In this document: in pieces, positions 1 through 8,582 of the stretch
Numbering within the stretch: the stretch's first letter is position 1
How the letters are laid out: each line of letters starts with the position of its first letter
Assembly: GCA_016195805.1 (NCBI GenBank)
Contig: JACPYT010000018.1
Location: 77,549-141,548 of the forward strand
Origin: Hydrogenophilales bacterium
GTDB lineage: Bacteria; Pseudomonadota; Gammaproteobacteria; Burkholderiales; Thiobacillaceae
DNA length: 64,000 bases
Direction of reading: 5' to 3'
Position numbers and translations under genes: made by a program
The notes under the pieces: generated by a model
The model's input: only the letters and a program-made list of their open reading frames with translations
Database searches by the model: none
What the model was told of the DNA's origin: nothing

Positions 1-1
1 C

Positions 2-514
2 GCCAGTCCGCTGCCCATCCTCGGCAAGGGCATGCTGGAGCGCGCGATCAAGCAGCGCCGCCACCGTCCGGTTTTCATCGTCGACCTGGCCGTGCCGCGC
101 GACGTCGAGGCCGAGGTCGCCGATATGGATGACGTCTTTCTCTACAGCGTGGACGACCTCGGCCAGGTGGTACGCGAAGGCATGGACAACCGCGTCGCGC
201 AGGTGGCACAAGCCGAGGCCATCATCGAAACCAGCGTGGAAAGCTTCGTACACTGGATGGAAGGCCGCGAACTGGTGCCGGTGATCCGCTCGCTGCGCGA
301 CAACGCCGAACGCCATCGCCGCCACGAAATCGAGAAGGCCGAAAAGTCACTGGCACGCGGCGACGACCCGCGCGCCGTGCTCGAAGCGATGAGCCATGCG
401 CTCTCCAACAAGTTGCTTCACGCCCCCACCCACGCGCTCAATCACGCCGGCAGCGCCGAGCGCGACCAGATCGTTCGTCTGATCAGCCAGCTCTACGGGC
501 TGCACCGCGAATGA
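2..514 (+). CDS. hemA: Glutamyl-tRNA reductase, C-terminal part (5' truncated by window edge)
   Basis: This is the carboxy-terminal 170 residues of glutamyl-tRNA reductase, which reduces Glu-tRNA to glutamate-1-semialdehyde with NADPH in the C5 route to heme. The frame is open from base 2, so the gene begins outside the window. Visible family signatures are [10 protein letters not shown], the segment [12 protein letters not shown] that ends the NADPH-binding domain, and [11 protein letters not shown] at the start of the helical dimerisation domain. The rest is the charged helical C-terminus. The stop overlaps the prfA start as ATGA, so the two genes are probably translationally coupled, as is usual for hemA-prfA. 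The identification is sure; only the N-terminal catalytic domain is unseen. Confidence 0.95.
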   Translation, partial: ASPLPILGKGMLERAIKQRRHRPVFIVDLAVPRDVEAEVADMDDVFLYSVDDLGQVVREGMDNRVAQVAQAEAIIETSVESFVHWMEGRELVPVIRSLRDNAERHRRHEIEKAEKSLARGDDPRAVLEAMSHALSNKLLHAPTHALNHAGSAERDQIVRLISQLYGLHRE

Positions 515-1593
515 AGGCCTCGCTCGCCGACAAGCTCGCTCGCGCCGACGAGCGGCTGGAGGAACTCGACGCGCTGCTGTCGCAACCGGAAATCGCCGGC
601 GACATGGAGGTCTACCGCAAGCTCACCCGCGAGCACGCCGATCTCAGCCCGGTCGTTGGGCTGTATCGCCAGTATCGGCAGATCGAGACCGACCAGAAAA
701 CCGCACGCGAAATGCTCGCCGACCCGGACATGCGCGAACTCGCCGAAGCCGAACTCGCCGACGGCGCCGCGAAAATCGCGCAACTGGAAAGCGCGCTGCA
801 GACCGCGCTGCTGCCGAAAGACCCCAACGACGAGCGCAACATCTTCCTCGAAATCCGCGCCGGCACCGGCGGCGACGAGTCCGCACTGTTCGCCGGCAAC
901 CTCCTGCGCATGTATACGCGCTACGCCGAGCGCCAGGGCTGGAAGGTCGAGATCGTGTCGGAAAATCCGGGCGAGGTCGGCGGCTACAAGGAAGTCATCG
1001 TGCGCATCGTCGGCCAGGGTGCCTATTCTCGTCTCAAGTTCGAATCGGGCGGCCACCGCGTGCAGCGCGTGCCGGAAACCGAATCGCAGGGCCGCATCCA
1101 CACCTCCGCCTGCACGGTGGCGGTGATGCCGGAAGCCGACGAGGTCGGTGAAGTCGACATCAACCCGGCCGACCTGCGCATCGACACCTTCCGGGCTTCC
1201 GGAGCGGGCGGCCAGCACATCAACAAGACCGATTCCGCGGTACGCATCACCCATCTGCCCACCGGCCTGGTGGTCGAATGCCAGGACGACCGCTCGCAGC
1301 ACCGCAACCGCGCCCAGGCGATGAGCGTGCTGGCGGCGCGTCTGAAAGACCGCGAAATCCAGGCGCAGCATGCCGCCGAGGCGAGCACGCGCAAGAGCCT
1401 GATCGGCACGGGCGACCGCTCCGACCGCATCCGCACCTACAACTTTCCGCAGGGCCGCATCACCGACCACCGCATCAACCTCACGCTGTACAAGATCGAC
1501 GCGATGATGGATGGCGATCTGACCGAGCTGTTCGACGCGCTGGCGGCCGAGCACCAGGCCGAACTGCTGGCGACGCTGGCCGGCGAGGCCTGA
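511..1593 (+). CDS. prfA: Peptide chain release factor 1
   Basis: A full-length class I release factor (360 aa) that reads UAA and UAG in the ribosomal A site and triggers peptidyl-tRNA hydrolysis. The catalytic GGQ is at residues 233-235 in the context GAGGQHINK, the same position as in E. coli RF1. The codon-recognition tripeptide is P-E-T at residues 188-190 in [10 protein letters not shown], which is the PxT form of RF1; RF2 has SPF. The gene overlaps hemA by four bases and is followed four bases later by prmC, whose product methylates the GGQ glutamine. The grouping of substrate and modifying enzyme is the conserved proteobacterial order. Confidence 0.97.
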   Translation: MKASLADKLARADERLEELDALLSQPEIAGDMEVYRKLTREHADLSPVVGLYRQYRQIETDQKTAREMLADPDMRELAEAELADGAAKIAQLESALQTALLPKDPNDERNIFLEIRAGTGGDESALFAGNLLRMYTRYAERQGWKVEIVSENPGEVGGYKEVIVRIVGQGAYSRLKFESGGHRVQRVPETESQGRIHTSACTVAVMPEADEVGEVDINPADLRIDTFRASGAGGQHINKTDSAVRITHLPTGLVVECQDDRSQHRNRAQAMSVLAARLKDREIQAQHAAEASTRKSLIGTGDRSDRIRTYNFPQGRITDHRINLTLYKIDAMMDGDLTELFDALAAEHQAELLATLAGEA

Positions 1594-1597
1594 AGCG

Positions 1598-2461
1598 GTG
1601 AAAGATGAGGCGGCCAGCGTCGCCGGCCTGATTGACGATGCCGGCGCGCGCATTTCGGCCGCGCTGGGCCTGGAAAAACGCGAAGCGCGCCTGGAAGCAC
1701 GGGTACTCGCGGCATTTGCCTGGGAGGTGGCCCCGGCCTGGTTGATTGCGCACGACACCGACCCGCTGACCGAGGCGCAAACCGCGCAATTCACGACGCT
1801 GCTGGCGCGCAGATTGTCCGGCGAACCGGTCGCCCATCTCACGGGCGCACGGGAGTTCTACGGCCGCAGCTTTCAGGTGTCGCCCGACGTGCTGATCCCG
1901 CGCCCCGATACCGAGCTGCTGGTCGAACTGGCGCTCGCGCGCATTCCCCCCGGCCAGGCCATGAAAGTGCTCGATCTCGGCACCGGTAGCGGCTGCATCG
2001 CCATCACCCTGGCGCTGGAACGTCCGCTCGCAGAGGTCACGGCAGTGGATCGTTCTGCCGCTGCGCTGGCCATTGCCCGGCACAACGCCGGCATTCTCGA
2101 CGCTCGCGTCGAATTCCTGGACAGCGACTGGTTCACCGCACTTACCGGACGACGCTTCGACCTCATCGTCGGCAACCCGCCCTACATCGCCGCCGCCGAC
2201 CCCCATCTGACGCGCGGCGACGTACGCTTTGAACCTCTGGGCGCGCTGACCGCCGGACCAGACGGCCTGGAGGACCTGCGCAAACTGGCCGCTGCAGCCG
2301 GCGCCCACCTCCAGCCCGGGGGCACGCTGCTGCTGGAACATGGGTATGACCAGGCCGACGCCGTACAGGCCTTGTTACAGGCCGCGGGGTTTCGTCATAT
2401 CCAAAGCTGGCCGGATCTGTCGGGAATCCGCCGTGTCAGCGGCGGCGATCTGTCGGAATAA
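1598..2461 (+). CDS. prmC: Release factor glutamine methyltransferase
   Basis: N5-glutamine methyltransferase (287 aa) that modifies the GGQ glutamine of RF1 and RF2 using SAM. An N-terminal helical recognition domain (about residues 1-100, ending in GEPVAHLTGAREFYG) precedes a Rossmann SAM-binding domain with LDLGTGSGCIA near residue 128. The catalytic NPPY tetrad lies near residue 193 and is diagnostic for amide methylation. The start is a GTG four bases after the prfA stop; no in-frame ATG lies near it. In related genomes grxD normally follows directly. Here about 3.1 kb separates prmC from grxD, filled by the cassette described in the next entries. Confidence 0.96.
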   Translation: MKDEAASVAGLIDDAGARISAALGLEKREARLEARVLAAFAWEVAPAWLIAHDTDPLTEAQTAQFTTLLARRLSGEPVAHLTGAREFYGRSFQVSPDVLIPRPDTELLVELALARIPPGQAMKVLDLGTGSGCIAITLALERPLAEVTAVDRSAAALAIARHNAGILDARVEFLDSDWFTALTGRRFDLIVGNPPYIAAADPHLTRGDVRFEPLGALTAGPDGLEDLRKLAAAAGAHLQPGGTLLLEHGYDQADAVQALLQAAGFRHIQSWPDLSGIRRVSGGDLSE

Positions 2462-2543
2462 TTTACACTCGCACACGTCACCGCCCCGCCAGGATCGCCG
2501 CAACACCCGCCCGATGGGCATTTCGGGCCGGGCCGTGTATATT

Positions 2544-2559
2544 TGGTGCGATTCTTGCT
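2544..2559 (+). promoter_or_regulatory. Candidate sigma-54 (-24/-12) promoter
   Basis: The sequence TGGTGCGATTCTTGCT lines up with the sigma-54 consensus TGGCACG-N4-TTGCW, with the invariant GG and GC exactly 12 bases apart. It lies about 40 bases before the ATG of the Cys-rich exported protein, in the 136-base prmC-to-cassette spacer. No good sigma-70 pair was seen in the spacer, although TATATT occurs at its centre. The match is by eye; an activator site was not identified. Confidence 0.5.
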
Positions 2560-2597
2560 GCATCCGGGACGAATCCAAATAATGATCGAGGCATGCC

Positions 2598-3248
2598 ATG
2601 TCTGACCTGACCCCCGAAACCCCTGACACTCCGCCCGCAGCCACTGAAAACAATACGGTCGATCAATCCCGCCGCAAGCTGACCGGTGCCGCACTGGGGA
2701 TGTCGGCAGTTTTCACGCTGGCGAGCCGCCCGGTATGGGCCAATCAGTGCAGCATTTCCGGCATGGCATCCGGCAACCTGTCCGCCCCCAAGGTCACGTG
2801 TGAAGGCTGTACGCCGGGTTACTGGAAGGTATGCAACCACTTCGACTCCTGGGGCTCGACCGGCTACAAGCTTACCGATACCTTCAACGCCGTTTTCGGG
2901 GTCACCCAATATGTCGACTGCAAGGGCACGCCTTATACCCTGCTCGACGTGCTCTATCTGAGCGGCAACACTTATTCGTGCCCTGGCAACAAGGACGCCA
3001 ACCCGAACGGCCCCCCCCCTACCTGTACCAACGGCACCTGCTTCCCCAGCCTGGGTGGCGACCCGATTTCCGTGAACCTCGGCTTCCACGCCGTCGCCGC
3101 GCTGCTGAACTCGGCCTACCCCAACATGAATTTCGGCTACACAGCCGGGGAGTTGATTACCTTCTTCAAAGCGAATTACCTGACGGATCCCGCCGGGCTG
3201 AAGGATTCGCTCGCCATGCTGAACGAGCGCTACTGCCCGTTGAATTGA
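2598..3248 (+). CDS. Exported Cys-rich CTPGYWK-motif protein, function unknown
   Basis: A 216-residue protein without a known function. After a 23-residue acidic/Thr-Pro leader comes a Tat-like signal: SRRKLTGAALG, a hydrophobic stretch, and a probable cleavage after SRPVWA near residue 48. The mature part has nine cysteines, a CEGCTPGYWKVC motif near residues 61-72 (CTPGYWK/CTPGFWK segments occur in various exported proteins), a Pro/Asn/Gly-rich loop around 130, and ends in RYCPLN. The cysteines suggest disulfides or metal binding outside the cytoplasm. It is the first gene of the cassette, only four bases before the PqqD-like gene, so it may be the substrate of the enzymes that follow. That role is inference. 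A sigma-54-like promoter precedes it. Confidence 0.75.
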   Translation: MSDLTPETPDTPPAATENNTVDQSRRKLTGAALGMSAVFTLASRPVWANQCSISGMASGNLSAPKVTCEGCTPGYWKVCNHFDSWGSTGYKLTDTFNAVFGVTQYVDCKGTPYTLLDVLYLSGNTYSCPGNKDANPNGPPPTCTNGTCFPSLGGDPISVNLGFHAVAALLNSAYPNMNFGYTAGELITFFKANYLTDPAGLKDSLAMLNERYCPLN

Positions 3249-3252
3249 TGCA

Positions 3253-3525
3253 ATGGCCCATGTCTCGTCGCTGCCGTCACGTCTATTGAAAATTTGGGGA
3301 GACGAAGCGGTCGTCTATGATGCGGCATCCGGCGACACGCATTACCTGAAGCCGTTGACCCTGGCGCTTTACCAGATCTGCCGCGACCACCCCGAATACA
3401 CGTCAACCGAGTTGGCAAGCGCGCTGGCAGCTCATTTTGACATGACGGCAACGCCGCAATTGCGGGAATTGACGGAAGACGCCTTCCACAGCCTGCACAA
3501 AATCGGCCTGCTGGAATCCGCATGA
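3253..3525 (+). CDS. PqqD family protein of the HPr-rel-A type system
   Basis: A 90-residue PqqD-like small protein. PqqD folds act as RiPP recognition elements that hold a precursor peptide for modifying enzymes. The pattern is typical: an N-terminal beta segment (LKIWGDEAVVYDAASGDTHY, about residues 11-30) that matches the VLLYPEG-like opening of PqqD proteins, then LKPLTLALYQIC and a winged-helix-like helical part ending in LHKIGLLES. It lies four bases after the Cys-rich gene and overlaps the HprK-related gene by ATGA, so the unit is surely cotranscribed. From memory, NCBIfam names this combination the HPr-rel-A system; no biochemical role is known to me. A peptide-chaperone role is inferred from the PqqD fold. 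Confidence 0.8.
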   Translation: MAHVSSLPSRLLKIWGDEAVVYDAASGDTHYLKPLTLALYQICRDHPEYTSTELASALAAHFDMTATPQLRELTEDAFHSLHKIGLLESA

Positions 3526-4442
3526 AATTGCTGCAGCTCCCCCGCGCCGAATTGCGACGGCAGTTGGCTGGTGCCGGCGTCTGGATGCGCACCGGACCGT
3601 TTTCGCTCAAGCTGCAATCACGCGTTCCGTCGGTCGCGGATGGCCTCGCCGAACTGTATGGCCAGTTCGAGGTGCGCAATACGCACGAAGCCTTTGCCGA
3701 CTTCCATGTGTCGGTGAACCCTCCAGCCACCCTGCGGCGCTGGCTGCGCCCCCAGGTGAATTTTTCATTCGACGGCATGCATCCCTTCAAGCCGCTGCCA
3801 CGCGACCAGGCGTTTCCGATGCTGGAGTGGGGACTCAACTGGTGCGTCTCGACGCAGGCACATCATTACCTCATCATCCACGCCGCCGTGGTCGAGAAGA
3901 ACGGCCTGGCCGCGATCCTGCCGGCGCCGCCAGGTTCGGGAAAAAGCACACTGACCGCGGGGCTGGTGCTGTCGGGCTGGCGCCTGCTGTCCGACGAGCT
4001 CACCCTGATCAACCGAAAAACCGGCCTGATCCAGCCGTTGCCACGCCCGGTCAGCCTGAAGAACCAGTCGATCGACATCATTCGGCTGTTCGATCCCGAC
4101 GCCTATATCAACCGCCCCTCGCACGACACGGTCAAGGGCACGGTGGCCCACATGCGCCCCCCGCGCGACAGCGTATTGCGCCAGCACGAGACGGCACGCC
4201 CGGGCTGGGTGATCTTCCCAAAGTGGGAAGCCGGCGCGGCGACCACACTCACGCCCCGATCGCAGGCCCAGACCTTCATGTTCCTGGCGCAGAATGCGTT
4301 CAATTACAGCCATCTGGGTGCCGACGGCTTCCGCGTGGGCGCAGCGCTGATCGACCAGACCCACTGCTACGATTTCCATTACAGCGATCTGCGCGAAGCC
4401 ATCGCCACCTTTGATCGCCTGGCGGAACGTCGAACCGACTGA
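3522..4442 (+). CDS. HprK-related kinase A
   Basis: A 306-residue protein related to the catalytic half of HPr kinase/phosphorylase, a P-loop serine kinase fold. The Walker A motif PPGSGKSTL lies near residues 136-144 after the beta strand AAILPAP, and LLSDELTLI (about 158-166) is the HprK-like Asp/Glu motif that follows the P-loop. The N-terminal 110 residues are specific to this subfamily. HPr itself is not encoded nearby, so the substrate is probably not the phosphotransferase carrier. Similar HprK-like kinases phosphorylate the C-terminal serine of some lasso peptides (paeninodin type), which makes a peptide or exported protein a reasonable target here. The gene overlaps its PqqD-like neighbour and is followed four bases later by the nucleotidyltransferase. 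Confidence 0.82.
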   Translation: MKLLQLPRAELRRQLAGAGVWMRTGPFSLKLQSRVPSVADGLAELYGQFEVRNTHEAFADFHVSVNPPATLRRWLRPQVNFSFDGMHPFKPLPRDQAFPMLEWGLNWCVSTQAHHYLIIHAAVVEKNGLAAILPAPPGSGKSTLTAGLVLSGWRLLSDELTLINRKTGLIQPLPRPVSLKNQSIDIIRLFDPDAYINRPSHDTVKGTVAHMRPPRDSVLRQHETARPGWVIFPKWEAGAATTLTPRSQAQTFMFLAQNAFNYSHLGADGFRVGAALIDQTHCYDFHYSDLREAIATFDRLAERRTD

Positions 4443-4446
4443 GCCC

Positions 4447-5541
4447 ATGAAGGTCCTGTCCCGCGATCTGCTCGCCCGCACCCTGCGCTCGCCCGAGTCC
4501 GTCAGCCGTTTCTCGATGAGCGAGTGGGACATCCTCGTGCGACAGGCGCGGACGGCAGGCTTGCTGGCACGGCTGGCCCATCGCCTCGGCCAGCACGGCC
4601 AGACGGCGTCGATCCCGGCGGTCGTCCGCTGGCACTTCGACGCCGCCGAAACCCTGGCCCACAAACAGCGGACGGCGGTGCACTGGGAGTTGCAGCAGAT
4701 CCGCAAGGCACTGCGTGATCTCGGCGGTCCGCTGATCGTGCTCAAGGGCGCAGCCTACGTGGCGGCCGACCTGCCGGCCGCAGAGGGCCGACTGTTCAAC
4801 GATATCGACATCCTGGTACCGCGCGAGTCCCTGCCCAAAGCCGAGTCCTCGCTCAGGCTGGCCGGCTGGCACGCCACCGGCCTCTCCGAATACGACAAGC
4901 GTTATTACCGCCGCTGGATGCACGAAATCCCGCCCATGCAGCATGTCCAGCGCGACACCGTGATCGATGTCCATCACGCGATCCTGCCGGACACGGCGCG
5001 CTATCACCCGGACTCCGCCAAACTGCGCAGCCGGGCCGTCGCGGTGGACGGCCTGCCCGGCATCCAGGTGCTGGCGCCGGAAGACCGCATCCTGCATTCG
5101 GCCACGCACTTGTTCCACGACGGCGAACTGCCGCACGGCCTGCGCGACCTGACCGACCTCGACCTGCTGTTGCGGGACGCCGCCGCCCCCGATTTCTGGC
5201 CTCGTCTGACCGCGCGCGCCGACGAACTGGAGCTCAGTCGTTCACTGTTCTATGCACTGCGTTATCTGCGCCATTTCCTCGACACGCCGGTCCCCGACAG
5301 CGTGTCGGCCGCCTTGGCCCCGGTTGCGCCGAATCGCGTCACGCTCGCTCTGATGGACCGCATCTTCACACGGGTGCTCGCACCCGCTCATGCCGGCTGC
5401 GCGGATGCCTTCACACCGCTTGCACGCCAGGCCGCCTTCGTGCGCGCCCACTGGCTGCGCATGCCTGCGCATCTGCTGCTCCCGCACCTGTTCCACAAGG
5501 CCTTCATCAGCCCCTATCAGCGCGACCCGAAACCAGCTTGA
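4447..5541 (+). CDS. Nucleotidyltransferase family protein (NTP_transf_5-like) of the cassette
   Basis: A 364-residue protein with a minimal nucleotidyltransferase core. LIVLKGAAY near residue 97 and the acidic motif GRLFNDIDILV with Asp119 and Asp121 are typical of the uncharacterised NTP_transf_5 group. A later HHAILPDT segment and a helical C-terminal half with several His and Arg residues follow. The ATG at 4447 is preferred over an ATG 36 bases upstream because that one lies inside the kinase gene and the upstream peptide is not family-like. Proteins of this group accompany HprK-like kinases in lasso peptide and capsule loci. The reaction and substrate are unknown. Its stop codon lies inside the -35 box of grxD, marking the cassette end. 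Confidence 0.8.
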   Translation: MKVLSRDLLARTLRSPESVSRFSMSEWDILVRQARTAGLLARLAHRLGQHGQTASIPAVVRWHFDAAETLAHKQRTAVHWELQQIRKALRDLGGPLIVLKGAAYVAADLPAAEGRLFNDIDILVPRESLPKAESSLRLAGWHATGLSEYDKRYYRRWMHEIPPMQHVQRDTVIDVHHAILPDTARYHPDSAKLRSRAVAVDGLPGIQVLAPEDRILHSATHLFHDGELPHGLRDLTDLDLLLRDAAAPDFWPRLTARADELELSRSLFYALRYLRHFLDTPVPDSVSAALAPVAPNRVTLALMDRIFTRVLAPAHAGCADAFTPLARQAAFVRAHWLRMPAHLLLPHLFHKAFISPYQRDPKPA

Positions 5542-5565
5542 CGCCGCTGCCGCCATGCGTATAAT
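5538..5565 (+). promoter_or_regulatory. Sigma-70 promoter of grxD
   Basis: TTGACG at 5538-5543 and TATAAT at 5560-5565 are separated by 16 bases, a near-consensus vegetative promoter. The -35 box contains the stop codon of the upstream nucleotidyltransferase gene, so grxD can be expressed independently of the cassette. The start codon lies 39 bases after the -10 box. Confidence 0.8.
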
Positions 5566-5604
5566 TCCCGACTATTCCAGTCAAGTATTGTTCAGGAGCC
5601 CCTC

Positions 5605-5928
5605 ATGACGACCCCTCTCGACCGCATCCGCGACCAAGTCACCAACAACACCGTCGTGCTGTATATGAAAGGCACGCCCCAGTTTCCGCAGTGCGGCTTC
5701 TCGTCGCGCGCAGCGCAAGTGCTGCAGGCCTGCGGCGTAAAGGACTTCCTGGCGGTCAACGTGCTGGCCGATCCGGAAATTTTCGAAAACCTGAAGTACT
5801 ACGCCAACTGGCCAACCTTCCCGCAGCTGTATGTGAAGGGCGAACTGATCGGCGGCTCCGACATCATGATCGAGATGTACCAGAAGGGCGAAATCCAGAA
5901 ACTGCTGGAAGAAGCGCAGGCCGCCTGA
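5605..5928 (+). CDS. grxD: Monothiol glutaredoxin, Grx4 family
   Basis: A 107-residue monothiol glutaredoxin that binds and transfers a glutathione-coordinated [2Fe-2S] cluster and works with BolA-type proteins in iron-sulfur delivery. The active site CGFS has its cysteine at residue 30 in FPQCGFSSRA. Other family marks are YMKGTP before it, NWPTFPQLYV (glutathione-binding TFPQ), and GGSDI. Length matches the family (about 105-115 aa). It has its own sigma-70 promoter and a clear terminator right after it. In relatives it sits directly behind prmC, so the cassette before it looks like an insertion in a conserved block. Confidence 0.97.
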   Translation: MTTPLDRIRDQVTNNTVVLYMKGTPQFPQCGFSSRAAQVLQACGVKDFLAVNVLADPEIFENLKYYANWPTFPQLYVKGELIGGSDIMIEMYQKGEIQKLLEEAQAA

Positions 5929-5943
5929 GCTGCCCACGCACGC

Positions 5944-5971
5944 AAAAAAGCCGACGCAAGTCGGCTTTTTT
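5944..5971. terminator. Bidirectional Rho-independent terminator between grxD and ntrC
   Basis: A perfect 12-base inverted repeat, AAAAAAGCCGAC then GCAA then its complement. The stem is GC-rich at the tip and flanked by A and T runs, so it can end both grxD (+) and ntrC (-). Confidence 0.9.
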
Positions 5972-6001
5972 GTTGCACGACATCCGGGCGTCAGGCAGCG
6001 A

Positions 6002-7420
6002 CTATTTCGGTTCGTCTCCCTCGGATTCCGCATCCATCCCCAGTTCATGGATTTTTCGCGTCAGGGTATTGCGCCCCCAACCGAGGAGATGTGCGGCTTC
6101 GATCCGGCGTCCCCCGGTATGGCGCAGCGCCACTTCGATCAGCGTTTTTTCGTACACCTGGGTCAGGTCGTCCAGAATCGCGGCCTCGCCGCGCGCCAGC
6201 CGCGCGCTGGCTTCGGCGGCCAGTCCCTGCAACCAGTCGCCGCCCGGTTGCTCGACTGTTCCCTGCATCAGATCGGCAGGCAGATCCCCTACCTCGACCA
6301 CCTGACCGGGCGCCATTACGGTCAGATAATGGCTGACGTTTTCAAGCTGGCGCACGTTGCCGCTCCACGGCAGGTTGACCAGCGTCTTCATCGCGGCGTC
6401 CGACACGCCCTTGGCCTCCATCCCCAGTTCGCGCGCGCTTTTCTGCATGAAATGGCGCACCAGCAGGGGAATGTCCTCGCGCCGCTCGCGTAGCGCCGGC
6501 AGGCGCAGACGAATCACGTTGAGGCGGTGGAACAGGTCTTCGCGGAACAGCCCCTCGCGCACCCGTACCTCCAGATCCTGGTGGGTGGCGGCGATCACCC
6601 GCACGTTGACCTTGATCGGCGTATGTCCGCCAACGCGGTAGAACTGGCCGTCGGCCAGCACGCGCAGCAGGCGGGTCTGCAGCTCGGCCGGCATGTCGCC
6701 GATCTCGTCCAGAAACAGCGTGCCGCCGTCGGCCTGCTCGAAGCGGCCGCGCCGCTGCGCCGCCGCCCCGGTAAACGCACCGCGCTCGTGACCGAAGAGT
6801 TCGGACTCCAGCAGATCCCTGGGGATGGCCGCAGTGTTCAACGCGATGAACGGCCCGCTGGCACGCGGGCTATGGCGATGCAACGCGCGCGCCACCAGTT
6901 CCTTGCCGCTGCCCGATTCGCCGGTGATCAGCACGGTGGCGTGCGACTGGCTCAGTCGCCCGATGGCGCGAAACACCTCCTGCATGGCGGGCGCCTGGCC
7001 GAGGATTTCCGGCACCGGCGCATCGCTGGTGGCAGGCACGTCTCGGCTGGCGTTTTCCGCCAGCGCGCGGCGCACCAGTTCGAGCGCCTGGTCGACGTCG
7101 AAGGGCTTGGGCAGGTATTCGAACGCGCCGCCCTGGAAGGCCGCCACGGCGCTGTCGAGGTCGGAATACGCAGTCATGATGATGACCGGCACCTTGGGCA
7201 GCCGCTCCTTCAGCGCCTGCAGCAATTCCAGACCGCTCACCCCCGGCATGCGGATGTCGGACAGCACCGCGGCAGGCGTGCTGCGTTCCAGTTCGCGCAG
7301 CGCATCGCTGGCCGAGCTGAAGGTCATGCAGGCGATATCCTCGCGCAGCAGGGCTTTTTCGAGCACCCAGCGAATGGAGCGGTCGTCGTCGATAATCCAG
7401 ACACAGCTAGTTTTTGACAT
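6002..7420 (-). CDS. ntrC: Nitrogen regulation response regulator NtrC (sigma-54 activator)
   Basis: A 472-residue enhancer-binding protein with three domains. The receiver has DDD at residues 11-13 and the phospho-acceptor Asp55 in VLSDIRMPG. The AAA+ domain has Walker A GESGSGKE, the sigma-54 loop GAFTGA and the Walker B region [10 protein letters not shown] Fis-type helix-turn-helix ([17 protein letters not shown]) sits at the C-terminus. The start at 7420 is chosen because the receiver begins immediately ([13 protein letters not shown]); a longer upstream reading adds non-conserved residues overlapping ntrB. The gene follows ntrB after five bases. Phosphorylated NtrC should act at the two-site enhancer before glnA in this window. 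Confidence 0.95.
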   Translation of the reverse strand: MSKTSCVWIIDDDRSIRWVLEKALLREDIACMTFSSASDALRELERSTPAAVLSDIRMPGVSGLELLQALKERLPKVPVIIMTAYSDLDSAVAAFQGGAFEYLPKPFDVDQALELVRRALAENASRDVPATSDAPVPEILGQAPAMQEVFRAIGRLSQSHATVLITGESGSGKELVARALHRHSPRASGPFIALNTAAIPRDLLESELFGHERGAFTGAAAQRRGRFEQADGGTLFLDEIGDMPAELQTRLLRVLADGQFYRVGGHTPIKVNVRVIAATHQDLEVRVREGLFREDLFHRLNVIRLRLPALRERREDIPLLVRHFMQKSARELGMEAKGVSDAAMKTLVNLPWSGNVRQLENVSHYLTVMAPGQVVEVGDLPADLMQGTVEQPGGDWLQGLAAEASARLARGEAAILDDLTQVYEKTLIEVALRHTGGRRIEAAHLLGWGRNTLTRKIHELGMDAESEGDEPK

Positions 7421-7425
7421 GGCGT

Positions 7426-8481
7426 TCAGGTCGGTAAGGGGAGAAAGATCGAGAAAACAGTGCGGCCGGGGCGGCTTTCGCACTCGATGGTGCCGTGGTT
7501 CTGCGCGACCAGCGTCTGCGCAACGGCGAGCCCGAGTCCGCTGCCGCCTTCGCGCCCGGACACCAGCGGAAAGAAGATCTGTTCGCGTATATCCTCGGGA
7601 ATGCCGGGGCCGTCGTCGATGATCTCGACGCGCATGCCGAGCTGGTAGCGCCGGCTCTCGAGCGTGATCTGCCGCGCCACCCGGGTCCTGAAAATGATCG
7701 CGCCCTGGCCATGCATCGCCTGCACGGCATTGCGTGCAATGTTGAGCGTGGCCTGAATCAGCTGTTCCGAGTCGGCGCGAATTTCCGGCAGGCTGATGTC
7801 GTAGTCGCGCCGCAATGACACGCTCGGCGTTTCGGCCAGAATCAGGCTGCGGACCCGCTCCAGCACTTCGTGAATGTTGACCGCACCAAAACGGGGCATG
7901 CGGTGCGGCGTCAGCAGACGCTCCATCAGCGACTGCAGCCGATCGGATTCCTTGATGATGACCTGGGTGTATTCGCGCAAGGATTCGCGCGGCAACTCGT
8001 GCTCGAGCAATTGGGCGGCGCCACGGATGCCGCCGAGCGGGTTCTTGATTTCATGCGCCAGGTTGCGCAGCAGTTCACGGTTGGCTTCCTGTTGCAGACG
8101 CGCCTGCTCCAGCCGGGCGATGCGCAGGTGCGGATCGACCGCACGCATTTCGATCAGCGCGGCGTGCGACGGCCTCTCCAGCGGCGAGACACTGCAGCCG
8201 AGGCGAATCGGCGGATGACCGCTCACCACGACGTCGAGCTCGTACTCAATGACGGTTTCCTGCTGCGTGCATGCAGTCTGGATGGCCGCGAGCAACTCGG
8301 GGCTGCGCTCGAACACCGCCACTGCATCCTCCCCGAGCAGCAGAACGCCCGACACCCCCAACAAGGTCTCGGCAGCCGGATTGACGAAGACGATATGGCC
8401 GTCGGCATCCAGAATCACGACGCCGGTAGACAGATAATCCAGTCCGGAAAATTCGGTGGGCGAGAACGGCGGCATGCTCAT
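7426..8481 (-). CDS. ntrB: Nitrogen regulation sensor kinase/phosphatase NtrB
   Basis: A soluble 351-residue sensor kinase for NtrC, normally controlled by PII. A PAS domain occupies about residues 12-120 (GVVILDADGHIVFVNPAAE). The HisKA domain has its phospho-acceptor His143 in NLAHEIKNPLGG, the NtrB-type H-box. The ATPase domain ends in DDGPGIP and GSGLGLAVAQ. No membrane segments are present, as expected. The start MSMPPFSP (ATG at 8481) is chosen because translation from the farther upstream ATG at 8547 would add residues encoded by a short repeat element. The ntrB-ntrC spacing of five bases implies one transcript. Confidence 0.94.
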   Translation of the reverse strand: MSMPPFSPTEFSGLDYLSTGVVILDADGHIVFVNPAAETLLGVSGVLLLGEDAVAVFERSPELLAAIQTACTQQETVIEYELDVVVSGHPPIRLGCSVSPLERPSHAALIEMRAVDPHLRIARLEQARLQQEANRELLRNLAHEIKNPLGGIRGAAQLLEHELPRESLREYTQVIIKESDRLQSLMERLLTPHRMPRFGAVNIHEVLERVRSLILAETPSVSLRRDYDISLPEIRADSEQLIQATLNIARNAVQAMHGQGAIIFRTRVARQITLESRRYQLGMRVEIIDDGPGIPEDIREQIFFPLVSGREGGSGLGLAVAQTLVAQNHGTIECESRPGRTVFSIFLPLPT

Positions 8482-8509
8482 GCACTCAGTTGAAGCACTG
8501 ATTGTGCCA

Positions 8510-8553
8510 GAGCGTGGTTGTTGAAGCTTCAGCTTCTTTACAACCACGGCCTA
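8510..8553. repeat. REP-like hairpin repeat, copy 1
   Basis: This 44-base unit folds on itself. GTGGTTGT at 8514-8521 pairs with ACAACCAC at 8540-8547, and inside that GAAGCT pairs with AGCTTC. A diverged copy lies at 8583-8624. It sits in the ntrB-DUF4124 spacer and does not look coding. Confidence 0.6.
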
Positions 8554-8582
8554 CTCTTTATGCCCACGGGTGCTTGCGGGTG

